Positions 46,901 to 54,038 of a DNA stretch of 64,000 bases are shown here, piece by piece. Source of the stretch: JAFGOG01 sp034429215 (GTDB taxonomy: Bacteria > Chloroflexota > Anaerolineae > JAAYZQ01). The stretch spans positions 37,301 to 101,300 of the forward strand of contig DAOUGI010000029.1 in assembly GCA_034429215.1 (NCBI GenBank). Reading direction: 5' to 3'. Every line of letters begins with the position of its first letter. Position 1 is the first letter of the stretch. The translations under genes were made by a program, and so were the position numbers. A model generated the notes under the pieces. It worked only from the letters and a program-made list of their open reading frames with translations. It had not been told where the DNA came from and did no database searches.

Positions 46901-47603
46901 GGGGGCGGCGCGGACGAACCTACAGGTAGCTGTGGCGGGGTATCGCCGCCTGGGAGAGCGGCTTGATGTGGTGCGCTATGAGCTTAGGCTGGCTGAGATG
47001 GAGCGTCATCTGGGCAATGCGTCTCGCGCCTATGACCTGGCTGCCGACGCGCTGGCGTTGGCCCGGCGACGAGAGTCGCCCTGGCACGAGACAGAGTCGC
47101 TGGCGGCGCTGGCTCTGGCCGAGCTGGCTACAGGCAACAGGGATGCGGCGCTCGCCCATGCCGGGGAAGCGGTTGAGGCAGGACAGCGCGACGGCCGACC
47201 GGGGGTGCTGGTCGCCGCCTGGCTGGCACGGGGCGAGGTGGCGCTGGCGCTAGGCGATGATGCGAGTGCCGTCGAGGCAGCCGAGCGTGTGCTGGAACTA
47301 GAAGAGGTGATCGGCCAGTGGGATAGGGCCGCGGCGGCGGCGCTGCGCAGTGTCGCGCTGGCATCAAGAATCGACCTGGAGGCAGCTTGGGCAGGAGCCG
47401 ACAAAGCGGGCAACCGTCCCGCGGGCTGGCGTGTCGCGCTGGCCCTGGCAGCGTGGCACCGGCAGGCGGGTGATGAGCGCGCGGCCCAACGCTGGCAGCG
47501 CACTGCCGAGGAACAGGCGGCGCAGGTGGCAGACACATTTGAGGACCCTGCGCTGGCCGAGGCGCTGCGCCGCAACAGTCGATTGCATTCTTCCAAAGAT
47601 TAG
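43983..47603 (+). CDS. Ser/Thr protein kinase fused to AAA/STAND ATPase and TPR domain
   Basis: 1206 residues, GTG start. Eukaryotic-type kinase domain (about 8-275) with glycine loop IGQGGMGLVY, Lys39, HRDLKPENV (131-139), DFG (154-156) and APEQ, so it should be active. An ATPase domain follows with Walker A GEAGVGKT (327-334) and Walker B VIVCLDDLQW (about 440-449). The last 500 residues are TPR-like helical repeats (ALEL, AEHQAEALAIARQTGY). This PknK/signal-integrating layout couples a kinase to a nucleotide switch and a repeat sensor. No transmembrane helix, so it is a cytoplasmic sensor. The target is unknown. Confidence 0.92.
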   Translation: MIGTRLKDRYCVEAQIGQGGMGLVYRAYDEQTGQPVAIKILSPRPGLYDQERRFRREFRALSGLNHPHVVSVYDHGQVKDRPFFVMEYVGGGDLRGLIESHGGRLGHDVLLPLAIQLCQALSYIHAQGVVHRDLKPENVLLATTQVPYHLKLTDFGLAQIAGPDVRLTQAGELLGTVLYMAPEQARGQVVDHRADLYALGIILYEILTGRHPFPGNDPVTILVQQIESAPAPLRQLLPLVPEPWQRLVLRLMAKSPADRFASAEEMLVILRSWADTVVTDSLLEPRAGRVEQIFRAPVVGREAELFRLREAVQSAARGEGPVVFIRGEAGVGKTRLMQELAAASDGTQLWLGKSYEAERLPYQPFIEILGRCYRQMPQRWQDAVMVQPLAAIIPELAADQAGASTPAQPAADVEAEKLRLFNAVAGVLGDVRAIDADASGAPAAPVIVCLDDLQWADASSLELFAFLARVLAQAPVLLCATYRSEEVDGDHPVARLQRQLARQREVLALDLEPLDRAATSWMVAAMFGDMGAVEELGRLVYEEAEGNPFFAEEIVKALVEEGAIYRAGGKWRRRETDGWWVPAGIRSLLEHRLNRLGSSARAVVAVASVVGRRFDFDTLRLAGRFDEDTLLDVLDELLRARVIREDPTGRTERYDFNHDKMREVAYAEISPARRKRLHQRVAEALEQRNAGDPDPVAGELARHYELAGDLDKAITWAERAGQAAQARLAIQEALDRYRRATELADSLPPDPDRGYRLLYAVMELAGVLGQRELVESSCRQVVALAEAHDWTEKRVVALLSLASYYIQAGEPARSEAICTELMAAIEALGDVQKLLYAQAILGIALKDQRRLDEARCVFEQCLEQATQAGMLRYVAVANRELGNALVMAGDAVEGLAYQQAALELLRRSPHALPTDLAFTLSDLAEVLYQRGEYAAAAEHQAEALAIARQTGYTWVELAVQGDLGCSQMRLGEWGAARTNLQVAVAGYRRLGERLDVVRYELRLAEMERHLGNASRAYDLAADALALARRRESPWHETESLAALALAELATGNRDAALAHAGEAVEAGQRDGRPGVLVAAWLARGEVALALGDDASAVEAAERVLELEEVIGQWDRAAAAALRSVALASRIDLEAAWAGADKAGNRPAGWRVALALAAWHRQAGDERAAQRWQRTAEEQAAQVADTFEDPALAEALRRNSRLHSSKD

Positions 47604-47656
47604 GTGAGCCGGTCTCCTTGTTTTCCCTTTTGACGACTTGCTTGTGAGTCGGGAGC

Positions 47657-47686
47657 TTGGCCGTGGGCTGTGTTCGGTGATAGAAT
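47657..47686 (+). promoter_or_regulatory. Probable ligA promoter
   Basis: TTGGCC (47657-47662), 18-bp spacer, TAGAAT (47681-47686). The -35 is weak; the -10 matches the TAGAAT type. The leader is about 12 bases. Confidence 0.45.
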
Positions 47687-47703
47687 CGGGAGTGGAGGAG
47701 GGA

Positions 47704-49734
47704 ATGTCCATGAACCCTTTGCAGCGGGCGGAAGAGCTGCGTGAGCAGCTGCGCTATCACAGCTACCGGTACTATGTGCTGGACGAGCCGGTGATCAGCG
47801 ACGGGGCGTATGATGCGCTGTATCGGGAGCTTCAGGAGCTGGAGGCAGCCCATCCGGAGCTGATCACGCCCGACTCGCCGACGCAGCGGGTAGGGGGGGA
47901 GGTGCGCGAGGAGTTTCTCGCCGTCGAGCACCCACGGCCGATGTTGAGCCTGAGCAACGCCTTTAGCCCTGAGGAGCTGCGTGCTTGGCGGGAGCGGTTT
48001 CTGCGGCTGCTGCCCAGCGACTACCCGGAGCCGGCCTATATCGTCGAGCCCAAGATCGACGGGCTGACAGTGGTGCTGCATTATCAGGACGGGCTGTTCA
48101 ACCTGGGGGTGACGCGCGGCGACGGGCTGCGAGGTGAGGAGATAACCTCGAATCTGAGGACGGTCAAGGCACTGCCACTGCGCATCCCGTTGGCGGGGGA
48201 CGGCGGGCGGGAGAAAGCGCCAGCGCGGTTAGTGGTGCGGGGTGAGGCCTACATGCCGCTCGACAAGTTCGATGCGTTCAACCGTGAGCAGGAAGCAGCC
48301 GGCAAGCGAACCTATGCCAATCCGCGCAATACGGCGGCGGGCAGCTTGCGGGTGCTGGACCCGGCGATCACCGCGGCACGTCCGCTGAGCCTGTTTTGTT
48401 ATCAGGTAGTAGAGATGGAAGGCGGGCCGGCGCTTCGCAGCCAATGGGCGGCGCTGGAGTATTTGCGGAAGATGGGCTTCCCGGTCAGCGATCAGCGCCG
48501 GCGCTTTACCGATTTCGAGGCGGTGGTGGAGTATGTCGCCGGCTGGCGGGAGGTGCGCGACCGGCTCAATTTCGAGGCCGACGGGCTGGTGATCAAGATC
48601 GACGATTTCGCCACGCAGGAGCGGCTGGGTGTGGTGGGCAACGCGCCGCGGGGCATGGTGGCTTACAAGTATCCGGCAGCCGAGGCGGTGACCCGGCTCA
48701 ATCGGATCATGGTCAACGTGGGGCGGACCGGCAGCCTGAACCCGCTGGCCGAGCTGGAGCCGGTGCGGATCGGCGGGGTGACGGTCAGCCATGCGACGCT
48801 GCACAACGCCGATTATGTGGCTGAGCGGGATATCCGCGAGGGGGACATGGTGACCGTCAAACGGGCCGGCGAGGTTATCCCTCAGGTGTTGGGGCCGGTG
48901 TTGGAGCTGCGCCCACCCGAGGCGCAGCCGTGGCAGATGCCCGACCACTGCCCGGCGTGCGGTGAGCCGGTGGAGCGCGCCGAGGGTGAGGTCGCTTATT
49001 ACTGCGTCAACGCTGCCTGCCCGGCGCAGTTGGTGCGGGCCGTCGAGCATTTTGTCAGCAAGGGGGCGATGGACATCGAAGGGTTTGGCATCCGGCAGGC
49101 CGAGCTGTTCGTGGAAAAGGGACTGATCCACGACGTGGCCGATATCTATCACCTGACCGCCGAGCCACTCCTGGAGCTGGAAGGGTTTGCCGATAAGAAG
49201 GTTAGCAACCTGCTGGCGGCGATCGAGACCAGCAAGCAGCGACCGGCCGACCGCCTGCTGGCGGCGCTAGGTGTGCAGGGGATCGGCGGGGTCAATGCCC
49301 AGACGCTGATGGATCACTTTCGGTCGGTAGAGGCGTTGGCTTGTGCTTTGCCTGACGACTTGAAGCAAATACCGGGTGTCGGGCCGAAGCTGGCGGACAG
49401 CATCGCCGGGTGGTTCAGCCACGAACCGAACCGGCGGCTGGTGGACAGGCTCAAGGCGGCCGGGGTGTGCACCACGGTAGAGGCGATCCAACCGGCCGGG
49501 GCGCAAGAGCTGCTGGGCCTGATCTTTGTCATCACCGGCACACTACCGGCGCTGAGCCGCGAGCAGGCCACGGAGCTGATCGAGGCTCACGGCGGCAAGG
49601 TGACCGGCGCGGTCAGCGGCAATACCGATTACCTGGTGGCCGGCGAGAAGGCCGGCAGCAAGCTGGACAAGGCGCAAAAGCTGGGGGTGAAGGTGATCGA
49701 TGAGGCGGAGCTCCGGCGGCTGGTGGGCAGTTAA
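47704..49734 (+). CDS. ligA: NAD-dependent DNA ligase LigA
   Basis: 676 residues, essential enzyme that seals DNA nicks using NAD. The Ia domain is at the N-terminus, the nucleotidyl Lys is in VEPKIDGL, an OB fold follows, then a four-Cys zinc site (CPACGEP, YYCVNAACP), helix-hairpin-helix motifs and a BRCT domain (about 605-676). The ATG at 47704 has GGAGG five bases upstream; a second ATG at 47710 is possible. No other replication genes are adjacent. Confidence 0.97.
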   Translation: MSMNPLQRAEELREQLRYHSYRYYVLDEPVISDGAYDALYRELQELEAAHPELITPDSPTQRVGGEVREEFLAVEHPRPMLSLSNAFSPEELRAWRERFLRLLPSDYPEPAYIVEPKIDGLTVVLHYQDGLFNLGVTRGDGLRGEEITSNLRTVKALPLRIPLAGDGGREKAPARLVVRGEAYMPLDKFDAFNREQEAAGKRTYANPRNTAAGSLRVLDPAITAARPLSLFCYQVVEMEGGPALRSQWAALEYLRKMGFPVSDQRRRFTDFEAVVEYVAGWREVRDRLNFEADGLVIKIDDFATQERLGVVGNAPRGMVAYKYPAAEAVTRLNRIMVNVGRTGSLNPLAELEPVRIGGVTVSHATLHNADYVAERDIREGDMVTVKRAGEVIPQVLGPVLELRPPEAQPWQMPDHCPACGEPVERAEGEVAYYCVNAACPAQLVRAVEHFVSKGAMDIEGFGIRQAELFVEKGLIHDVADIYHLTAEPLLELEGFADKKVSNLLAAIETSKQRPADRLLAALGVQGIGGVNAQTLMDHFRSVEALACALPDDLKQIPGVGPKLADSIAGWFSHEPNRRLVDRLKAAGVCTTVEAIQPAGAQELLGLIFVITGTLPALSREQATELIEAHGGKVTGAVSGNTDYLVAGEKAGSKLDKAQKLGVKVIDEAELRRLVGS

Positions 49735-49871
49735 GTTTTCTGGAAGACAGCATAACCACAGAGGACACGAAGGACACAGATATCGAGGATGCGTTGGAAT
49801 GCGCTAGCCAGCCTATGAGTAGGGATTGTTGGTGACTGGTTGGCCAGTGGCAACTATATTCGCGTAGTCAG

Positions 49872-49904
49872 AATGGTGTGGAGGCAGTAACGCACACCAT
49901 TTTT
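49872..49904 (+). terminator. Terminator downstream of ligA
   Basis: Nine-bp stem AATGGTGTG (49872-49880) and CACACCATT (49893-49901) followed by a T-run (49900-49904). It separates ligA from the convergent Nudix gene. The 140 bases between ligA and the hairpin contain a dispersed motif, ACCACAGAGGACACGAAGG, at about 49754. Confidence 0.65.
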
Positions 49905-49922
49905 CTATTGCGGTGGTAAATG

Positions 49923-50381
49923 CTATGCGAAAGAGGTTGTTAGTGGGTTGGTTGGCTGGCTGGCACTCAGCAGGTTCTGGGCGATCTCTTTTGCCTGTTC
50001 GGTCACGTCCAGATCGTCAAGGTCGGCGAGGCTGGCCCAGCAGACGTCTCCAGCGTCGTCTCCGGGTCGCAGGATGCCGCCCACGGGTCGGGCCAGGAAA
50101 TCCAAGATGACATAATGATACTGGATGCGGCCGGTGTCGTCGCGGAGGATGCGGTCGACGATGGCGACAAGGTCACCGACCTCGACCTGTAAGCCGGTCT
50201 CTTCCAACGCCTCGCGGCGGACGGCGTCGTGGATGGTCTCACCCAGCTCGACGCCGCCGCCGGGGAAGCTCCAGCGGCCCTTGGAGGGCTGGCGGCCGCG
50301 GTGGATGAGGAGTATGCGCGCGCCGCTGCAGATAATGGCGCCGACGCCGACAATAGGGGCGTCAGGGTATTCGCGTTTCAT
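49923..50381 (-). CDS. Nudix hydrolase
   Basis: 152 residues from the ATG at 50381, which has GGAAAG upstream; longer in-frame upstream sequence overlaps the neighbouring promoter and is rejected. The Nudix box runs from GGGVELGETIHDAV to RREALEETGLQVE with all the metal-binding Glu residues. The fold fits a small pyrophosphohydrolase of the NUDT/MutT type. The substrate cannot be told. Own promoter at 50409-50437. Confidence 0.93.
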   Translation of the reverse strand: MKREYPDAPIVGVGAIICSGARILLIHRGRQPSKGRWSFPGGGVELGETIHDAVRREALEETGLQVEVGDLVAIVDRILRDDTGRIQYHYVILDFLARPVGGILRPGDDAGDVCWASLADLDDLDVTEQAKEIAQNLLSASQPTNPLTTSFA

Positions 50382-50408
50382 GGCAACTCTTTCCTCCGAT
50401 CGGGCTAT

Positions 50409-50437
50409 ATTATACCACCGGGCGGCTTGGGTAACAA
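50409..50437 (-). promoter_or_regulatory. Promoter of the Nudix gene
   Basis: -35 TTGTTA (50437-50432), 17-bp spacer, perfect -10 TATAAT (50414-50409), leftward. Confidence 0.65.
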
Positions 50438-50475
50438 AGTAGCTTTGCCTTGACCTGTATGGCGATTGCCGTGTA

Positions 50476-50504
50476 TTGACAAGATGCTGGCTGTGTGTTA
50501 CACT
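50476..50504 (+). promoter_or_regulatory. Promoter and leader of the epimerase gene
   Basis: -35 TTGACA (50476-50481), 17-bp spacer, -10 TACACT (50499-50504). The leader is about 130 bases before the start codon and can fold into two stems, CCGGC/GCCGG (about 50563-50584) and GCCGC/GCGGC (about 50605-50623). It could be a regulatory leader, but I cannot match a known riboswitch. Confidence 0.65.
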
Positions 50505-50643
50505 GCGGCCGTGACGCTCTGTGACGTGGGTTGATGAACACAACACCGTGTAATTCCGGCGCGCCAGGCAATGCCGGATACAACCTGATATTTGCCGCAA
50601 ACATGCCGCTCACTTCGGGCGGCTTGTGTTCTTTGAGGGCCCT

Positions 50644-51651
50644 GTGACTGAATTGGATGGCCTGGTGTTGGTGACGGGGGCCAATGGGTTTGTCGGCTCG
50701 CACTTGGTCGAGGCGCTGCTGGCGAGAGGCTACCGGGTGCGGTGCATGGTGCGCAGGACCAGTGACCTGGCCTTTGTCCGGAACCTGCCGGTGGAGTGGG
50801 CCTACGCCGATCTGTGCGACAGTGCAGAGCTACGGGCGGCGATTCGGGGTGTCGACGCGGTGTGTCATTGCGCGGCGCTGACCCGGGCGTTGGACGAAGA
50901 GACCTTTCTGCGGGTTAACACCCAAGGGGCTGAGGCGCTGGCGCGGGTCTGCCTGGAGGCCAATCCCAGGCTGAGGCGTTTCTTATTCGTGTCCAGTGTG
51001 GCGGCTGCCGGGCCGTCGGACGGACCGGGTGATGTTGTGGACGAAGCTCGCCCGCCGCAGCCGGTGACCTGGTACGGCAAGAGCAAACTGGCTGCTGAAC
51101 AGGCGCTGCAGGGGTTGGCCGGTGCAGAGAGTGGCCGGCTGCCGGTGACGATCGTCCGGCCGGCGGCGGTGTATGGGCCGCGCGACAAGGATTTTCACGC
51201 CTATTTCCGCGCGATCAAGCTGCGCCTGAACCTACAACTGGGGCAGGATGAGCGTCACGTCAGTTTGATCCATGTGTGCGACTTGGTCGATCTGTTGGTA
51301 CGGGCGCTGGAGCAAGAGCAGGCAGTGGGCCAGACCTATTTTGGCTGTGGATCGGCGACGACCTACGCTGAGCTGGCGAAGGCGATCGCCAGGGTGTTGG
51401 ACAGGCGGCCGGTACGGATCAACGTTCCACTGGCGCTGTTGGGCCCGATGGCAACCGTGGCCACGGCAAAGGGGCGGCTGACCGGCCGGCCGGCGCTGTT
51501 GAACGATCAGCGCTTGGTTGAGGTGCGGCAGCGGTCGTGGTTGTTCTCGGGGGAAAAGGCGCGGCGGGAGTTGGGTTTCGAGGCGCGGTACGACTTGGAG
51601 ACGGGCGTACGCGAGACAGTGGAGTGGTATCGCCGGGAGGGATGGTTGTAG
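50644..51651 (+). CDS. NAD-dependent epimerase/dehydratase (extended SDR)
   Basis: 335 residues from a GTG at 50644 (GAGGG four bases upstream); another in-frame GTG lies 18 bases earlier. The Rossmann motif VTGANGFVGSH at the N-terminus, the YGKSK catalytic Tyr-Lys pair and the PAAVYGPRDKDF segment identify an extended SDR acting on nucleotide sugars or related substrates such as 3-beta-hydroxysteroid-like molecules. No sugar-nucleotide cluster is adjacent. The next gene begins four bases after its stop. Confidence 0.88.
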   Translation: MTELDGLVLVTGANGFVGSHLVEALLARGYRVRCMVRRTSDLAFVRNLPVEWAYADLCDSAELRAAIRGVDAVCHCAALTRALDEETFLRVNTQGAEALARVCLEANPRLRRFLFVSSVAAAGPSDGPGDVVDEARPPQPVTWYGKSKLAAEQALQGLAGAESGRLPVTIVRPAAVYGPRDKDFHAYFRAIKLRLNLQLGQDERHVSLIHVCDLVDLLVRALEQEQAVGQTYFGCGSATTYAELAKAIARVLDRRPVRINVPLALLGPMATVATAKGRLTGRPALLNDQRLVEVRQRSWLFSGEKARRELGFEARYDLETGVRETVEWYRREGWL

Positions 51652-51655
51652 TAAC

Positions 51656-52498
51656 GTGTTTGGCGGCAAGTCACGCCGGATCTGGTTGACAGTTCTGGCA
51701 GTCAGCAATCTTGCGTTGTGGCTGGCGGTGGCGGTGGGTGTGGGCCTGCTGGCCAGCGACGAAATGAACCTTGGGCTGGAGAAGTATCTCCGCGAGCGCC
51801 AGGCAACTGCCGTGGCGCTTCTGAACCAACCGCCCCCACGGCCGGCTGGGACAGCGCCGGGGGCAGCCGGTTTTCTCGATGCTCAGTCTTTTGGAGCGGG
51901 GGGCCAGACGCCAGAAGGCGGGTTGATGCCTTCGCCGACGGCTGTGGCGCAGCTGCAGGCCGTGACCGGGCCGGGCACGCCGGCGCCAGCGTCTGGCGGG
52001 CAGGGACTGAACGGCCAGAGCTCAGGAACACTGGTCAGCAGCCCGCTCGTCCTGTCGGATCCAGAGTTCAACAGCCTGGGACAAGTTGACGCCGAGATGG
52101 CTCACTCGGCCGTTGGGCGCCAGGTGGAGATTCGATATAGGGAAGTGGTACTTAACCGCGAGATCGCCGCCTTGATTACCCAATCGTCCGACCTGGGTTT
52201 TCGTGACGTGCAGGTCAACCTCGACCGCGACAAGGCGGTGGTGACCGGGAACGTGACCGTGTTGGGCTTGAATGTGAGCGCCGAAGCGCAGGGCGTGGTC
52301 GTGATAGAGAACTGCCTGCCGCGGATAGAACTCCAGATGGTTTCGGTCGCAGGGTTCCCGGCGCCTGGGTTTGTCAAGGATGAAGTGACCGAGATGATCC
52401 AAGGGGCGCTTGATTGGTATCCACCTGATTCTGCGCTGTGCCTGGAACGGATCGTCATGGAAGATGGGATGGTGACGCTGTATGGCTACAGGCGCTGA
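51656..52498 (+). CDS. Membrane-anchored protein with LmeA/YpmS-like domain
   Basis: 280 residues from a GTG at 51656, close behind the epimerase; the ribosome site is weak. One N-terminal transmembrane helix (WLTVLAVSNLALWLAVAVGV), a Pro/Gly/Ser-rich linker (about 60-125) and a beta-rich extracytoplasmic domain (about 150-280: NREIAALITQSSD, VVTGNVTVLGLNVSAEA, GALDWYPPDSALCLERI). The alternating pattern resembles lipid-binding LmeA/DUF2993 or YpmS proteins, but I cannot confirm the family. Cotranscription with an epimerase suggests an envelope-lipid or glycan role. Confidence 0.65.
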   Translation: MFGGKSRRIWLTVLAVSNLALWLAVAVGVGLLASDEMNLGLEKYLRERQATAVALLNQPPPRPAGTAPGAAGFLDAQSFGAGGQTPEGGLMPSPTAVAQLQAVTGPGTPAPASGGQGLNGQSSGTLVSSPLVLSDPEFNSLGQVDAEMAHSAVGRQVEIRYREVVLNREIAALITQSSDLGFRDVQVNLDRDKAVVTGNVTVLGLNVSAEAQGVVVIENCLPRIELQMVSVAGFPAPGFVKDEVTEMIQGALDWYPPDSALCLERIVMEDGMVTLYGYRR

Positions 52499-52534
52499 TT
52501 TGACAGGACCTACCAGGCTTTTAGAAAGCAGGGG

Positions 52535-53497
52535 ATGATGAAGGCGGTTGTCTTTGACGGCCAGTTGCGGCTGGTCACCGATAGGCCAGAGCCGGTGCCG
52601 GCACCTGGCGAGGCGCGCATCAGAACGACCCTGGTTGGCATCTGTAACACCGACCTGGAAGTGGTGCAAGGCTATGCCAGTTTTCAGGGGGTGCCGGGCC
52701 ACGAGTTCGTGGGAGTAGTGGATTGGGCGGAAGACCGGTCGTGGATTGGCCAGCGGGTGGTGGGCGAGATCAACATCGGCTGTGGCGTGTGCAAGATATG
52801 CCGATCCGGCCAGCAGGAGCACTGCTCCAACCGCACTGCCCTGGGGATTCGCGGCCACGATGGGGCGCTGGCTGAGTTCCTTTGCCTGCCGGTCGCCAAC
52901 TTGCACCCGGTGCCTGTCGAGGTGCCGGATCGGGCCGCGGTTTTCGTCGAGCCGCTGGCTGCGGCCTGTGAATTGCTGGAGCAGATCCATGTCCGGCCCA
53001 CTGACCGGGCAGTGGTAGTGGGCGACGGCAGGCTAGGACTAATGGCAGCGCAGGTGCTGGCCTTGACCGGCTGTGACCTGACCGTCGTGGGCCGGCACGA
53101 GGAAAAGCTGGCCATCCTGAGCAGGCGCGGCATTGACACGCGGTTGACCGATGAAGGGCTGGAAGGGGTTGACATCGTGGTGGAGTGCACCGGTAACCCG
53201 GAGGGTTTCGAGTCGGCGCAACGGTTGGTCCGGCCGCGGGGAACGCTGGCGCTGAAAAGCACTTACCACGGACTGGCTGCGGTCGACCTGTCGCGCCTGG
53301 TCGTGGACGAGGTGCGGGTAGTGGGCTCGCGCTGCGGGCCGTTCGGGGCGGCGCTGCGGCTGCTGGCCCACGGGCTGGTCGACGTGACGTCGCTGATCCA
53401 CGCCGAGATGAGCCTGGACGAGACACTGGCAGCCTATGAGCTGGCGGCGCAGCCCGGGGTGTTGAAGGTTCTGGTGCGGGCTAACCCTTCCGAATGA
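52535..53497 (+). CDS. Zinc-dependent alcohol dehydrogenase (MDR family)
   Basis: 320 residues, start at 52535 or the adjacent ATG at 52538. The catalytic-zinc Cys is in GICNTD, GHE follows, and the structural zinc has four Cys (CGVCKICRSGQQEHC). The NAD(P) Rossmann segment is VVGDGRLGLMAAQVL. This fits threonine/sorbitol-type dehydrogenases more than simple ethanol ones, though substrate is not determined. It overlaps the end of the convergent PAS gene by 17 bases. Confidence 0.9.
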   Translation: MMKAVVFDGQLRLVTDRPEPVPAPGEARIRTTLVGICNTDLEVVQGYASFQGVPGHEFVGVVDWAEDRSWIGQRVVGEINIGCGVCKICRSGQQEHCSNRTALGIRGHDGALAEFLCLPVANLHPVPVEVPDRAAVFVEPLAAACELLEQIHVRPTDRAVVVGDGRLGLMAAQVLALTGCDLTVVGRHEEKLAILSRRGIDTRLTDEGLEGVDIVVECTGNPEGFESAQRLVRPRGTLALKSTYHGLAAVDLSRLVVDEVRVVGSRCGPFGAALRLLAHGLVDVTSLIHAEMSLDETLAAYELAAQPGVLKVLVRANPSE

Positions 53498-53816
53498 AAT
53501 GGGGCATGGTCTCCGGGATAGGGAGCGCTAACTCGACAAACCCTGCGTACTTGCCATCGATATACCAAGGCGCCTGATAGATGAGCTTTTTTTGGCCTTT
53601 CTTTTCGATGGTATAGATATTCGGCCGGCCGCTCTCGAGCATTTGCTTGAGCGTGGTGCGGGCCGGTTCCGGGTGACAGTTGAGGATATTCGTCCCGATC
53701 AACTGCCGGTCACCTTCCTGGGCCGCGGCCCGATCGTTCATCTCCAGCAGAATTCCGTTCGCATCACATACTTCGATCGTTCCCGGAAACTCTTTCACCC
53801 ACTGATGTTCTGCCAT
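53481..53816 (-). CDS. Stand-alone PAS-domain protein
   Basis: 111 residues with the PAS_4-like pattern: IEVCDANGILLEMNDRAA, GTNILNCHPEPARTTLKQML, NIYTIEKKGQKKLIYQ, WYIDGKYAGFVEL. No output domain is fused. Single PAS proteins can bind a ligand or heme or dock to a kinase; the HPEP region is as in DUF438/PAS oxygen sensors but no heme-binding His is certain. Its ATG has AAGGAG seven bases upstream and its promoter has a palindrome. Confidence 0.8.
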   Translation of the reverse strand: MAEHQWVKEFPGTIEVCDANGILLEMNDRAAAQEGDRQLIGTNILNCHPEPARTTLKQMLESGRPNIYTIEKKGQKKLIYQAPWYIDGKYAGFVELALPIPETMPHFIRKG

Positions 53817-53860
53817 CCCAATCTCCTTTTGGCTCCTGGCTTAGGCCAGTAGTTGCCTGA

Positions 53861-53890
53861 CAGTATATACTGCCGTTGCTGCCAGGTCAA
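53861..53890 (-). promoter_or_regulatory. PAS-gene promoter with palindrome on the -10
   Basis: -35 TTGACC (53890-53885), 17-bp spacer, -10 TATACT (53867-53862). A perfect 12-bp palindrome CAGTATATACTG (53861-53872) covers the -10, resembling a LexA-like or other dimeric-repressor half-site pair. Confidence 0.6.
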
Positions 53891-53956
53891 GTTGCATCAA
53901 GCGATCCAGCAGGGCAAACAGATTATGCGCCTGCTCTACGTTGGAGCCGGCTGTGC

Positions 53957-53985
53957 TTGTCAAAAGGCGGTGAGTAGGCTATAAT
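53957..53985 (+). promoter_or_regulatory. smc promoter
   Basis: -35 TTGTCA (53957-53962), 17-bp spacer, perfect -10 TATAAT (53980-53985). The predicted transcript starts about eight bases before a terminator-like hairpin. Confidence 0.75.
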
Positions 53986-53999
53986 GACAAGAACTGAGG

Positions 54000-54024
54000 G
54001 CGGGGAGCGCCATCCCCGCTTTTT
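54000..54024 (+). terminator. Terminator-like hairpin in the smc leader
   Basis: Stem GCGGGGA (54000-54006) and TCCCCGC (54013-54019) with a 6-base loop and TTTTT directly after (54020-54024). It lies between the smc promoter and the start codon. It has the form of an intrinsic terminator or attenuator, and no ribosome site is seen outside the stem. Confidence 0.65.
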
Positions 54025-54038
54025 GTGTGGACATCTCT

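Noticed and set aside
47128..48081. Leftward open frame of 317 codons across the kinase/ligA junction
   Set aside because: Antisense to two well-identified genes; product is His/Pro/Arg rich and lacks any domain.
49735..49922. tRNA or small RNA gene after ligA
   Set aside because: No cloverleaf or conserved tRNA arm sequences; the only structure is a terminator hairpin and a dispersed motif.
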